This document shows, piece by piece, positions 22,710-35,236 of a DNA stretch of 64,000 nt. Each line of letters starts with the position of its first letter. Within the stretch, counting starts at the first letter, position 1. This DNA is from Steromphala cineraria (taxonomy: Eukaryota; Mollusca; Gastropoda; Trochida; Trochidae): NCBI GenBank assembly GCA_916613615.1, contig OU744720.1:67031471-67095470 (forward strand), in the 5' to 3' direction. The notes below the pieces were generated by a model. The model did not search any database, was not told the DNA's origin, and was given only the letters and a program-made list of their open reading frames with translations. The position numbers and the translations under genes are program-made.

Positions 22710-23528
22710 GCAACTCCTAAAACTTCACGTGCAGCACACAACCTAAAGCACGTGGTTTCAAGAAGGTTGGGACAATGGAGTGCTCTCCGCAGCCGGTGTC
22801 AAACAGATATATTTGCCGGTGTTTCGAGGTCTTTTCCGGAGGCAATTAAGGTGAGATTGATCGCAAAGTATACTTTATTTGTTGTTTCATGTAATAGACT
22901 CGGAAATTTGTTTAAAGCGTTTACAAGGAATCAAAAGAATCGTGTCCCATTTGCACGCAGTTTCTGTTTGATAAATGATTTTTGGTATTGTATTGTGTAT
23001 ATAAAATGCAGAAATATTTAGGTATTAGCTAGATATCCGACTTTGAGATCAGTTTTGTATGGTATTACCTTCAATAAATTTCGTGTGTACGTGAAACCAT
23101 CAATCGTCCATTAAACAATAAAAAGACTAAATTAATTCAAAAGTTGATGTTAGAAACACAAGCACTTGATGCATGGAGAGTGTTCATATGTGCAATATCC
23201 ATGCCTCAAGTGTTTGTGGTTAGAAATGACAGTTCCAAACTTAAGTTACTTTCGGGGAAACCGTGATGATATGAAAAATGCACGTATGTAAAAGGAAATG
23301 TCTTTTTTTTCAGCGCTTGAAATCAAAATGTTTGTATTCTTAATGTTAAACCTTTGCTTGTTTCAGGAACTACGCATGGATGATAGCAGGACAATTAATT
23401 GTTTGCTGATACTGAAGTCGGCTTTCTTGTGCATTATTTCAAAAGGACCATTCCAAATGCATTTGACCTCGCGACAACTGACTTCCTATAAGGATTTCGA
23501 ACATTGGTTGAAGAGAACATTAGCATAG
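22710..23528 (+). CDS. Possible two-exon reading frame inside the 1.85 kb element; unrecognised
   Basis: Exon 1: open from 22710 to 22850, ending SRSFPEAIK directly before GTGAGA, a good splice donor. Exon 2: 23367-23528 after cctttgcttgtttcag, beginning ELRMDD and ending RTLA with TAG at 23526-23528. Donor and acceptor are in the same phase (0), so the frame continues across the intron of about 516 bases. AATAAA occurs at 23603-23608 and 23703-23708. There is no ATG in exon 1; the in-frame candidate at 22752 is GTG, so an upstream exon or capture of an internal gene fragment is implied. No domain recognised. A chance combination of signals remains possible. Confidence 0.25.
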
Positions 23529-24420
23529 ATACTGGGGGCCATTTGCTGAATCATTTTAGTTTTATCGTGAACAACGGGATTGTGTGCGGGAGTGTTTGAA
23601 TTTAAATAAATGTATATGTTTGCATGTTTAAAGGAAACCAAATGACAATTATTGAAAGCAGTATGAACATGTAGCATGAAAATTACTTCAAATATTCTCT
23701 GTAATAAAGAGTGTTTATTCTGTCTTTTGTTTACTTTTATTACCGTTCTTTCGGCCTTTGATATTCTTTAGAATTAACTAAAGACATAATATTTCTGAAT
23801 TCACATATGAAAATCAAAACAAATTCTAAAGACTATCAAAAGTCACAATTAGAGGCGAAGGGTCATTTAGACCCGTAAGCCGAGGGTAAGTTTTTTTCGA
23901 GGTGCGATACGGTGATGATGGCGAGGCGTAGATAACCAACCTCGTGATAACCAACCTTTCGGTTGATCTGAGGTCAGTTATCTAAAAATAACTACCCCTG
24001 ATATTGACCTGATAACCACACCACGTGGTGTATTATCAATTATGTGAAGGCAGTGCTTTGGAAAGCAGACTAGGATGGGAATATAATGCAGCTTACAGTT
24101 ATTGATACGCTAATTATGGTTATATCATTACACATACATATCTTTACATACGTACCAAATTGGAAAGTTGATATGAAGCATGTTACAAGAATATCTGAAA
24201 CAATACTGAACAAAATGTTAAGTGATGAATGCCGGAATGGAAGCTTAAGGTTCTCTATGTTTGTTGTCGTTTAATTCTCCTTCTGTACATCTATAATCAG
24301 TACTATGTTCACATTTCACAAATCTATACTGAAATAAAAATAGCACACAATACTTTGACATATATAAAATTGCGAAATTAAACAATGATCTATCAAATAT
24401 TTGACAAAGTATGAATATCG

Positions 24421-24769
24421 ACATTCTCTCCCCACAGAAGCAGATCAAGTCATGTTGATTTAGCCTATGTTATATTACGCTGACGTCGTTGGATAGAATG
24501 GCAGATGCCTGATTGGAGGCAATCAAAGTTGGTTGTGCAATCAGCGACGCTGTTCTTAAATCATCGTTTTGGCTAAAGACTCAAGGCAAAAGCATTTTGA
24601 TATGAACCACCCTTTCCATGCGAGAAGCGTTGTCATTAGATAAAGAAATTCAAATGGATTGTGATGCGTTTTTTTCCGCCTGAGGAAACTGCCGGAACCC
24701 ACGGATTTCGGCTTAATAGAACAGAGGCTAAATCAACATGACTTGATCTGCCTCTGTGGGGAGAGAATG
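24421..24769. mobile_element. MITE with 56-base TIRs and 9-base target duplication (Mutator-like)
   Basis: The left end from 24422 (CATTCTCTCCCCACAGAAGC...) is the near-perfect reverse complement of the right end up to 24769 over about 56 bases. Flanks are gaatatcga (24413-24421) and gaatatcaa (24770-24778), eight of nine identical. Long TIRs with a 9-base duplication fit Mutator-like elements. If the first A belongs to the element, the duplication is 8 bases and a hAT-like origin is possible. Unit B has the same insertion (49529-49805) but has lost the right end. Related fragments lie at 18400-18842 and 38667-38695. Confidence 0.75.
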
Positions 24770-24779
24770 GAATATCAAT

Positions 24780-26214
24780 GAAACATTGGTGATCAAGAAT
24801 ATTTTACCATCACTTACCCTGAAGTCTTAAAAGAAATTTGCAAGATAATACAAACAGATTCAATTTGTTGTTGCTATGTTTGATAAGCTTCAAATATATT
24901 GTAAAATGTTCCTTGGGGAGACTTGATGTCCCTCGCATTGTCTTTCGACAACAATGAACTCATTTGAGAATACTATATTGCACTATTTACTTATGTTAAT
25001 GGACTTGGAAGGAGCATTTACATCAATATACATATATTTGCCATGAAAATAATGAAAACATTATGTTTTTCAATGTATGAAACTTTGCCTTATTTCATTT
25101 TATTAACATTATATTGCTAAAATATACAAATCTGAAATATTTTATTTTGAGCTAACCATATACAGAGCAATACCAGAATTGTCTCCATCATGTGCATGTA
25201 CCTTGTATACATCTAGTTAACATATGAACTATAAATATATTGTCCAAACTTGTTTCTTTAATTATGTTATAAATTGTTAACAATTTCAAAATTAACAAAA
25301 GATTATTGATTCTAGGAAATTGTGAACAATGTAACAAACTCTTTGTTCAGCAGCTATATGATTGAAAAATTTATTTGGATGTATTGTGTGGTAAACATGG
25401 TTATTTGTGTTGCCAGTCTAGCATGTGTTACGTTTACGCAGGGAAAAGCTACATGTTCATGGATGGGCTATGGTAGAATATGCGCCGGAAGAATCCATTT
25501 ATAGCCCAACCACAAATGAATCTACATAAATCAAGACTAGTGACAAGGCACATTAGTTAAATGGCAGAAAGGCATATTAGTTCCATGGCAGTTATTACAC
25601 ATCAATCATTTAAATGACTCTCAATTAAGCAAAAATGAACCACATCAATAATATAAGCATGTAATCGTAATTGCCTAAATCAACACTTTCAGGAAAAAGC
25701 AACTTGAATCGGATGGTTAGGCCAAAGAAGAAAATCGAAACAGGAAATAGATTGTCAAAGATGGCTTGCTATATACAGTGCTCAAAATCTCCGTAAATGA
25801 CCATTATTTTAGAAGAATCACGTCCCCTCGTGTCCTTATTTTGTCGACTAAATGGTACCAGACATTTTTTGTGCTGGGCTCCTCATGTCTCTTCTATGAT
25901 GTAATCAACTTAAATGTAGATTTTAAGTAAGAAATTAAAGGAATTATCAGTCTGAGAACATACATAAACAGCAATGCCACACACCAACCTATCCAATCTA
26001 TTCATTCAGCTGGTCTTGCTACGTGCTATTACCAACACGAAGGAGTGGTAAAGGGCCAACTGATAAAAAGCAATTACTTTCGCCTTGCTGCGCTGAAAGC
26101 AAAGGGATTCCGACCTGACTTCAGTTCTTATATTCAGCAGTGGAGACACGTTTTCTTCATAAAAGCCCCTGAAACGAGATGTTACGAATTTCGACAGGAT
26201 ATCAAACAAACATA
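24780..26214. other. Single-copy part of unit A between modules O1 and M2
   Basis: Matches B 49806-51238. It contains a 60-codon frame (25322-25504, GTG start) with a hydrophobic stretch (WMYCVVNMVICVASLACV) and a GYGRICAGRI end. In B the frame is shifted upstream, though the last 35 codons and the stop remain. I do not call it a gene. The rest shows nothing recognisable. Confidence 0.4.
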
Positions 26215-27765
26215 AAATAGACATTTCGCAAAGGTCAATATAAGGCATTTCAAGGTAGAAAATACGTCATTTTTTCAAAGTGAACAGATTCTATGTTTAT
26301 CAACAACTTTATGTAACCAAATTCGGTCAGGAAGTAGAAAACTTGTTCAAACGCTTAAAAGATCTAAACTTAACTAGTATAGTGAACGAACAGCAATCTT
26401 GATAAAGACGTTTTAAAGATAACAATGAAGACGTGCCTAATTGTTTACACTAAACCTAATGAAGGAGTTTGTCAAAAACATAGTGATTTTTACAATAATT
26501 ACATTCTTATCCAGAAGGTCTTGTTGTTTTAACATACAGTTTAGAAATGGTATGAATACATTGATGATATGGAATTTGACCTACATAAAAATTTTTCTTC
26601 ATGTCACATAAGTAATACTGATACTATAGTATAGATATGTGATCTTATCATACGTGTATGCTCACTGATCATTTCACAAAACTGATATTTATTGTAATAA
26701 CATCTGAAAAGGGTACCAATCTATGTTGTTTTAATGATATTTCAATATACATATTTTTGAAATAAGGACTTGATTGTATAATTGTACGATTAATCATTGA
26801 TTCCAGGAAATGTGTCACTTGCTTATTACATTCATCCTTATGGAACCTAGTGCTATATAACGATATTTTATTTTATATGAAAACATGATATATCAAATTA
26901 TGACATAAACAGTGGGTGTTCAGGGAGTTAACCACACGTGTACTATTCTAGAACATATGAGGCATTTAATTTGTTTGTAGCTTGAACATGTGTTAATGTT
27001 ATAAAAATCGTTATTCTATTTTACAATATATGGATACCTCTGTTTGTCCAGTATATGATATTTGCACAAAGGTTTACCTACTGACACCAAAAGCTCTACA
27101 GTTAGTTTTCCACACGCAGTTATGGAAGGTCAATAAAGAAAAGAAATAATTAGGATCGTACGTGAGCTGTATAGTTTTCATATCTGCCTGACACCACACA
27201 TGTCATGTTCATAATCGATTTTCATGTAGAGAATGATTGACATAGCTGTGCTGCACACATATGTCAGTACTTACTGGATGGAGGTCTACGTGCGTGTACA
27301 GGTTGTTACACACAGTATAGCTTATGTTGACTGTAGATGGCAACGCTCTAGATTGTGCTGCATGTAAGCCTAGCCCATGTTAATATTCTATGGTAAAACT
27401 CTGATCACTCGAAACACTTGAAGTCATTACACTCTTCGTACTCACACTATAGATTTCCATGGATTACGCTGCCAAGGCGTATGTGCGTGTATGAGTGATG
27501 TAACAAAAGCGTTATGAAATGTGTTTTCATTTCAGTCGACATCGTTTACCGAAACTATGGCCAGAGTGCAATACTGATACAATTTATCTCAGTTCCAAGA
27601 TGCCTCAAACAATTTCGGCGCAATTATTACTTTTGCTGAACAACTTTGTAGAATTGTCGTAGGTATTGTTAACCGTTTCACCAAAACTTGCAATAGGTGA
27701 CAATTCCGACAGGGTAATTCGTGCACCAAAATGAGGTCTTGGACATGATTATAGTAATAGATAAT
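26215..27765 (+). repeat. Module M, copy 2 (M2)
   Basis: Close match to M1 and to M4 in unit B. It keeps exon-like signals: MLTVDGNALDCAA at about 27328, and a tttcatttcag acceptor at 27535 followed by a frame (27536-27696) ending RIVVGIVNRFTKTCNR with GTGAC after it. The frame has an internal stop, so it is decayed. Confidence 0.75.
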
Positions 27766-27777
27766 AATCCTTGCATC

Positions 27778-28475
27778 GATATTGATTGATATCCACCAGG
27801 TGCAAATCAACTCATCTTAAGCAGTCAAACACACAAGATTTCTTTAGCTGTTACAGATAATTATGAGGGAAAGGGTCCATAATGTACAGCATCAATGTCT
27901 GGATCAATGTGAAGAACACGGCTTGTAATCAAATCAGACTTGTTCATTATAATAATAGATCAGAAAGAAAAAGGAAAGGAGTGCTGTGTCTACTCTCTCG
28001 GGTACATTTATGATCCCCTTCATCGAGACTGTGGTGAGTTATGCAAGCACTAATCCAGATACTCTTAACAATGTGAACTTCAAGAGCTGTTTTATTCCTG
28101 TGGAGAACTGCATTAATGTTGAGATGGATTTCGTCTTTGATAAGATCAGACAACATTATTGAATTGTGCACACATTGTGTATGTCTGATTAGGCTGAGAG
28201 TGCTTAGGTGCTGCTGTTATACCTAATGAAGCTGAAATAATACCTCAAATGCTTCTTAACTGCTGATTGTTCTTGTGAACACTTGTCTATGTTGGTAAGA
28301 TCTAAATAAGGAATCGCATTTTCTAGAAATCAAACATACAATCAATGATGTTTTTACTGTAACATTGTCTGATAACACATATTTATCCTATTATATTTTC
28401 TAAATACTCATTTAACTCAGAAGTTTCTGTCTTGCTTTCGTTTCTGGTAGCTATTGATGACATCACAACAAGACA
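27778..28475 (+). repeat. Module N, copy 2, with the best-preserved frame of this module
   Basis: Follows M2 directly. A 57-codon frame (27989-28159, TGA at 28160-28162) includes STLSGTFMIPFIETVVSYA and ENCINVEMDFVFDKIRQHY. The equivalent in B (53001-53170) has a TAG at INV*MD, and copies 1 and 1' have further stops. The upstream part (about 27870-27960) reads MYSINVWINVKNTACNQI in another phase. This pattern fits a pseudogene derived from a multi-exon protein gene that I cannot name. Confidence 0.6.
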
Positions 28476-28639
28476 TAATCCTGCGGTCCAAGTCCCGTCT
28501 CTCCTCAACCATTGAATTCATAACTGTACATGCATATAGCAATTACTTATCAAACCATTGTGCACTGTTTCAGAAAGATTAAATGAATTCTTCTTATGTT
28601 TCTGTACAGAGTCCAAATTGTCCATATTGTTAGAACTCT

Positions 28640-29250
28640 TAAACTAAAATTATCTAAGATGAGTTATGTCTATAGATGGAAAGTTACAGTTAGGAGATCT
28701 ACAAATACATGACATTTCAGTAGTGAAAACATTGAACTTATGCAACGATGTGTTGCCTGACTCTCTGGACTCTGAAAGCAACATATTTTCATTCAAAATT
28801 TATTTTCAAAATTTAACAATGATAAACATAATTTCCATTTATATCAATTTCCTTTATATCTAATACAAGTAATCATCCCCATAAAGTGAGAGAATGTCAA
28901 GAAGACATCATCATAACAAATAAAGTCACATCACTTTACAACCACATGAACATGTACATATCTATTGATATAGGCTTTAATGCAACAATCAAGTTCCTTT
29001 ACATATGTCTACTGCAAAACATCTTCATCCGCAAGTGGAGCCATAGGAAACATGACCTGCTGGAATCATTTGCATAGCCTTATGTTGATTTGATCAATGG
29101 TATCTGTTTACAGACTTTTCTCCATGTTCAGTTACACTTTCAGATTACAAGTCACCTAAAGAAAAACAGTGGAACAGCTTCCGGACCACAGCTGCATGGG
29201 CTCTTTCTTTATTAAACTTTCTTAAATGTCTTAAAAGTATACGGGAATTT
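28640..29250 (+). repeat. Module P, copy 2
   Basis: Matches B 53665-54290 and, in part, B 58530-58800. It contains a 63-codon frame (28886-29077, GTG start) with YISIDIGFNATIKFLYICLL, which keeps its phase and stop in B. The A/B differences I counted in it are mostly amino-acid-changing, so there is no sign of selection. Confidence 0.6.
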
Positions 29251-29309
29251 ATTTGCAGATTAAAGGCCAAGCGTACGCATGATGGTAGTGAATGTTTGTT
29301 AATGCTGTC

Positions 29310-30960
29310 TGTGATAATTGGCCAGGCCTACTATGAACATTGAAAAGTATTTACATTATTAGTCCCAATTGTTCCCAACGAAGGGCTGAGTTCGCCTCTG
29401 TTCGTTAGCATACTACTTGGCATACTACTTGAGACGTCATCTAGCATGCAAACATCACGCCCACGTTAGATGGCTTAACGCATTGTATGACCCAGCACAA
29501 TAGGCAGTAATGTTATCACTCATTGATGATTGGTTGTCAGTATTATCATAATTTATATTACATAAACTTGATTTCAGAAAGGCTATCACAATTATGAAAG
29601 TTCGATGAATAAATCAACATAATTTAACTGCTTTTCAACATTATGCAATTCTGCGATAGAACTAGTATTCTGACTTGAGCCAAACCACATTGCCAGCTTT
29701 TACACTGATTTTGAATGGAAATTGATCCTTTCAAAATGTGCCGAATTACTGACGTACAGTTCTTCTTTCCAGAAACATTTCATGAGACTAGTATATTTCA
29801 ACACAGCCTCCTTCAAAGACAACAGAGTTTCTGTCGGAATATTTTGTGTATGTATTTCTTTTAGGACCAGTTCAATCAGTTCAAGACATTCATGTGCCAA
29901 ACATAAGTGATTTGAAGTTATATTCTTCTTCAATAAATTCCGTTCAAAAACTATTGTAAAAATTAGATCCTCTTTATCTGTTTATGTCTCTGTGAAACCA
30001 TTACAAACAGTGTAAATGGGGTTTCGAACAAGAAAGTTTACAAGAAAGTGCACCATCATGTGCTATTTGAGATGTGATGTAGAAACACTAGCGAATGATT
30101 CAATGACGAGGTCCAACCTTCCATTCAACATACGAGTAAACAGTGATTACTCACTAACAATTTTCATAAGTTCAAGGTCTGAATGTTCTAGATGTGTGCA
30201 TTAAATTAGATTTATAACAGTCTATGGCAACTTCAGAAAAAAATACGCCTCAAATAAACCATTGCATACCAAGATATCTGTATCACTTACTATCAATAAT
30301 GTGTCTTTTCATACACATAGAAGAAATAAAACATGGCCATAGCTAAATATATCTATTTTATGATGAGCAATCGTTCTTTTATTGCTAACAATACATTATG
30401 TTTCCTTAGTTTCCGTTGGCAATACCAATATACAGATATTATACAGATATCTGAAAAAGAACATGGCTCTTTATACGATGCATTATTACCCAACAATAAA
30501 GACAAGGGAATACAATGGCAGTTTAGCCTATTGTCTGCTGCAAGTTATTGAGCTCTCCTATCCAATTGTATGGCATTTCTACGTTGCAGTTTGATGATTA
30601 TCATCAATCATGTGGAGGCACTGCTTCGTTTAGTAGACTAGATCGGGGATATAATGCAGTGTACATATCAGGTACTAGTGTCAATGGAAATCTGGACCGA
30701 AAGTGCAATACTTGTGTACTGTAATTGCTACGCTGATTTCAGTTAATAAAAATGCTGCATTTCTTTACATTGAAATTGATTCTTAAAATAGGTATAAAGC
30801 ATTTTAAACGAATGCATTAAATCATACTGGACAAGAGATGACTGTGTGACTAGATGCTATTTATATTCTGGTTCTTGCTTTTATCTCCCCTCCTTCTGTA
30901 TATTTGCCTCTGAAGGCACTTGGATTTTGATGACATAAGAAGTTGTATTTACTTCAGGTC
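29310..30960 (+). repeat. Module O, copy 2
   Basis: Matches B 54850-56490. Protein-like stretches: MEIDPFKMCRITDVQFFFPE at about 29716, FRTRKFTRKCT at 30019, YTDIIQISEKEHGSLYDALL at about 30430, and GGTASFSRLDRGYNAVYISG at about 30620. These lie in different phases and are separated by stops. Paralogous O copies keep parts of the same phases. A relative deletion of about 515 bases lies at its left edge (B 54331-54848). Confidence 0.7.
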
Positions 30961-33006
30961 ATATACCCTGGAGCAGAGCAATTGCCTTAAAAGAATGTCT
31001 TATACGAGATGTTGTGAAGCCAGCATAAAAGACACACTGTATAAAGCTGAATATTGAGTTATTGAAGGTAGAAAAGACCACATCTGCATGAGAGAAATTT
31101 CCGAACTTCCTTCCATAAGGTCTGAATGCAGCCGTCGGCCACGCATGTTGAGTGAGAGAGGAAATCCCAACATGACTGATTTCTAACGCTGATAGTGTTA
31201 ATATATCTAAAATTTCATTCTCAAAGCACAATCGATATTACATGTACGTGTAGTATTTCAAAGGAATTATAATGTACAAGGATGATTATAGACATAAATT
31301 ATTGAGAGAAAATGATTATTCAACCTCAATATAAACATCTGTACATATAAAATATAAGTTGATTTGACATGATATATTGACCTAGTTTCAGTGTCGACAA
31401 AATGTAAAACTGAAGTAAATTATTCAAGAACAGAACATATGTTTGAAAGATATTGGTACATCACAAATACATTTAAGGACGAAATAAAAAAACGTATGAG
31501 TGTGAATAAAACCTAAAGCTTCAGTAAATAGCTCATACTAGCCTTGTACAAACATACACGATATGTGCCCCAGCCATTAATTCAGAAAGAAAAAATTCAA
31601 AATGAGAAATGTATTGATAGGTTGCGATGTTGTCAATCACATGACGTTGCAGTGTTATAGATCCTTGACCAATATACTTTCCAAATCAATCAATTCCAAC
31701 AATGAAGATATCAATGTATATATATCAAAGCTCAAATATAAAACACAATCACAATATGAGTCGTTGTCAAATAGCAATCATAGGCCTGTATGACTCACTA
31801 TGATTCAAAGTGAGGTAATATAGACTGTTCTACATTGAAAGCTTGATTGTTCCTTTAAAGCACATAATGTATGCGTCGAGTGCATATTTACCTCACTTCC
31901 TGAGGCAAACTGAAACAAATAGAACAGACTTTATAACTTGCACTGAGGATATTTGCCAAACGTATGTTAGAGTATGGATTCATGTAGCATCGACCACACC
32001 ATGTCGTCAACACATTAATATTTTGTATCATGTCTTGTTTGATGTGAGGGGATGTTTAACATCTGTGTTACGTTAAAGTTTTGTTTACTTTGAGCCAACA
32101 TTGAGTAGCATCCTAAACAAACCTGACTAAAACCAAACAGTTAGTCAGATAACAACAGTTAAAAATAGACTCGAACCTCGTTACTCCAGACTTTTTTGTT
32201 ACACACTAAAATCGTCGGGACAATAAGTCATCCAGTTATCAGAATCAAAACGATATTTTGTCTGCTTTGTAACATGAGATTATATTCCACTATCAATATC
32301 AACGAATTAATAAAAAAATCAATTATGTATATGATAAACTATCACATGAACACGCACTTATATAAAGTCTGCTATCACAGTTTCAGTTTCGTGTAGCTTT
32401 GTGTTAAATCTAGAAGATTTTCTGAAGGATATCATTACTCAATAGTTGTATGTAGTTTAGATGTTTACCAATCTGACAAAGATATGTGTTTCCATTTCAA
32501 ACCCAAAATAACAAGTCTAATTTGAAGTGACACAGTTGATTGTACTACTTGATCAATGAAGCTACAAACGACCGTTGGAGGATAAACAATTAACATAAAG
32601 AGTCCCTTTTAAGTGTTTAGCTCACTAGGGATTGATACTTGATGTGGTAAAGTCACAACAAAAAGTAATATAGTCATTTTGTAAAGAACCCTAGCAATTC
32701 ATGAAATTCATTTCATAACCCATTAAATCTAGGTTTATTTCTTGAAATACAAGATTTTTACGTAGTGTTGCTCCAAAAACAATGATGAAAAACTCTTGAT
32801 TTGCTTATTTGTCTGAACTATTTCTATTTCCGAATTTATAATGGTATCCGATTTTTCCATCTGTCACCAACCAAGAGAATTTTTAAAAAGACAGCTTCAT
32901 AACTGCAAAATTGCTCCAAATGCTTTTAATACCTTGTTTACTACTTATGCATGTACATAATTAATGCCTGAGACGTTAATGCAGCAATCAAGTTCCATAA
33001 CATATG
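30961..33006. other. Unit A sequence between O2 and O3
   Basis: Matches B 56490-58550. One plus-strand frame (31843-32076, TTG start; first ATG 31867) stays open in both units at 77 and 76 codons, but nearly all the differences I compared change the amino acid, so it is not supported as a gene. A minus-strand frame at 30959-31231 is the reverse of exon-like O2 sequence. The remainder is AT-rich without features. Confidence 0.4.
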
Positions 33007-34310
33007 TTATTATTTGAAATTGATAATTTTGCCAAAATGTGCAAAATTACTAACATACACTCTTTCTTTCCAAAAGATTGCATGCTACTGGAATATTTTA
33101 ACACAGCCTGCCTCAAGGACTATCGGAGACAAAAAGCGTTTGTATGAATATATTGCTTTTGCATTTCTCTAAGATCAGTGTTTGGAGCATTTCTGACATT
33201 TCATTGTCCTTTTTATTGATGTAAAAGCATTTGATAGCATTCCATAAAGTTATGTTTCTGTATACATACATGTATCTGATTTCTAGAGGCAAACCATAAA
33301 GTGTTAAAGTAACATACTACTTCAAAAAATTCCGTACAAAAGATATTGCACACTTGGAGTTAGACTTGATGTAAGAAATGGATCCTGTTAGACTGTTTAT
33401 GTCTATGTGTAACCATTACAAACACAGTGCAGCTGTAAAGGGTAGACAAACACAAACATTTGCACTTTATGGTGAACTATCAAGTGATATTTGTATCAGG
33501 ATTTGAAACTTGCTTCAGAAACACTTGTAAATTTTTCACTGACAGGATCTGACCTGCGAGTAATATACTTCCTTCATTCATCACTCAAGTGACTAGATTT
33601 TATTGATGTGTATCACTAATTTTATCAGATTAAATTTTTTTTATGTAAATTTAAGAAAACCCGTTTTCAATTAACCAGATACTGTTTCATTGTATCACTA
33701 ACTAACAATCATACGAGAAAAATAACACACATTCATATATAAACAATGTCCTTGCTAAGGATATCTTTTCTTGCGATGATGATCTCATTACTTTGAATTT
33801 CCTAAATTTCCGTTGGTTATATCAGTCTACAGATATCAAACATATTTCAGAAAGAATACATGCAAGGGATGACCATTGCAGTTTTGCCAAGTGTATGCTT
33901 CAAGTTTATTGAGCTCCTATTCCCATTTCATCGAATTTCTACGTCCCAGTTGAATTACTTTGTTTAATTTTTTGCTTCTTAAACTATATCAAAATGGTTA
34001 TATAAGGCAATTTATCCGTCAGGAACTATTATTAATGGACATATGGACTGTTAGTGCAATACTTATGTGCCGCAGTCGCTACTTTACAATTATTATAAAA
34101 GCATATCTTAACATTACAATTGATTCTTGAAGTAAGTATATAAAGCATATTAAAGTTTAAAGTTACACTAATAAATTAAGCTTTACGTATACCATACACT
34201 ATGCTATGAGATGACTGTGTGACTGGATGGTATTTTAAGTTCGCTGCTGTTTTACACTGCCCCCATCTCCTTCTATATCTGTTACAGAATTTGCAATTCT
34301 ATTTTACTTT
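33007..34310 (+). repeat. Module O, copy 3, left-truncated
   Basis: Shares gaaattgataattttgcc, tttccgttggttatat and tgactgtgtgactggatg landmarks with the other O copies. B retains about 1340 extra bases at its left edge (58551-59890), which include module P and the start of O. Confidence 0.65.
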
Positions 34311-34872
34311 CTCGTCTTATTATAAAAGCATTTTGATATGATAAACATTTCAATAAAAATTTACAAAAGCATAGATAAAAATAACTAAAAAAACTTACTC
34401 ATTATGTAAAGAATATTTCACTATCATTTTGCTTTCCCTGCAGCTGAAGATTTTTAATTCTGTATACTGAGAATACAACCGGATTCAGTGTTTTTTGCTA
34501 TATTTAATCAGCTGCTAATCAACTGTAAAACGTTGCTTCCTCAGTCAGCGTAGAATGTTTTGCCACTATCCACTCGTTTGCTACTGCACTACCTTTGATA
34601 AGGTACATTTACCTAGAAGGAATATGTATACCTCCATATAACTAACTTTAGGCAAATAATGTCAAAATGACGGATGCACACGATTTAAATATGTGTACCT
34701 ACATTTCTGTGTCTTGTTCTTGTGTTTGCTGCGTGTCTCGTGTAGAAAATAAGCAATGGGCACTTCGATGTCAAATAAGCAATTGTAACAAAAGTAATTA
34801 ACGGTAAACTTAGTTTAATAACAACATAGCTTTAAACATCCTGCTACATCAGCGTATATGTCTCCGCTAATG

Positions 34873-35236
34873 CTACAACCTATCCCCTGGTATCCTCCTA
34901 TGGTCTTCTGTATCGCTGACGGGTGGTTGTTCGGCGCTATTTATAGCCTGTCTGTTTTCAGTCAAACTATTCCGAACTCCATACACTGTTGTTTAGTGAT
35001 GTCGCACATGGAAATCTAAGAGCGTGTGATTTGGAGCTTAGCGGGAGACTGCAACGAGAATCAGATTTATTATCTAATAGCACTCCTATTGGTTAATTCG
35101 AATCACGAGGTGTGCACGAGGAACGAAGCCAAGAAACTAGTTTGCCGCTATCGCTGAAAGGGCATCAGTTGATTGGCTTGCTATATATAGCGATACGACA
35201 GAAGACCATAGGAGGATATCAGGGGATAGGTTGTAG
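34873..35236. mobile_element. Foldback element, 364 bases, unit A only
   Basis: Left arm 34873-34915 (CTACAACCTATCCCCTGG...) and right arm 35191-35236 are reverse complements with one substitution and a short indel. It lies in a region where A (34042-35220) and B (60960-61190) differ, and B reads straight through gatag-gataaggtcgg. No target duplication is evident. Confidence 0.65.

Larger units (their letters stand above)
22177..24030. mobile_element. 1.85 kb insertion in unit A, flanked by TATTAT, foldback left end
   Basis: Unit B has a near-empty site (gattattgttatcaatt, about 49161), while A has TATTAT at 22171-22176 and 24031-24036 around 1854 extra bases. The left end is a hairpin (22181-22278). 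The right end (23930-24030) contains gataaccaacc...ggttgatc and the palindrome ACACCACGTGGTGT. Words of the gataacc/ggttatc type occur at both ends. No transposase is encoded, so this would be a non-autonomous element of unknown superfamily. It carries a possible two-exon reading frame (22710-23528) with downstream AATAAA, which suggests captured host sequence. The A/B comparison makes insertion well supported; the class is not. Confidence 0.65.

Noticed and set aside
22752..22754. Start codon for the two-exon frame
   Set aside because: The triplet is GTG, not ATG, and the frame is open upstream, so no translation start can be assigned.
29700..29933. Minus-strand frame containing LKEAVLKYTSLMKCFWKEE as a gene
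   Set aside because: It is protein-like and in phase between cassettes, but the opposite strand reads equally well (MEIDPFKMCRITDV...) in the orientation of the other exon-like pieces. The direction cannot be decided by eye.
31843..32076. 77-codon frame conserved in both units
   Set aside because: Six of the seven A/B base changes I compared in its first 56 codons alter the amino acid, the start is TTG, and no homolog is recognised.
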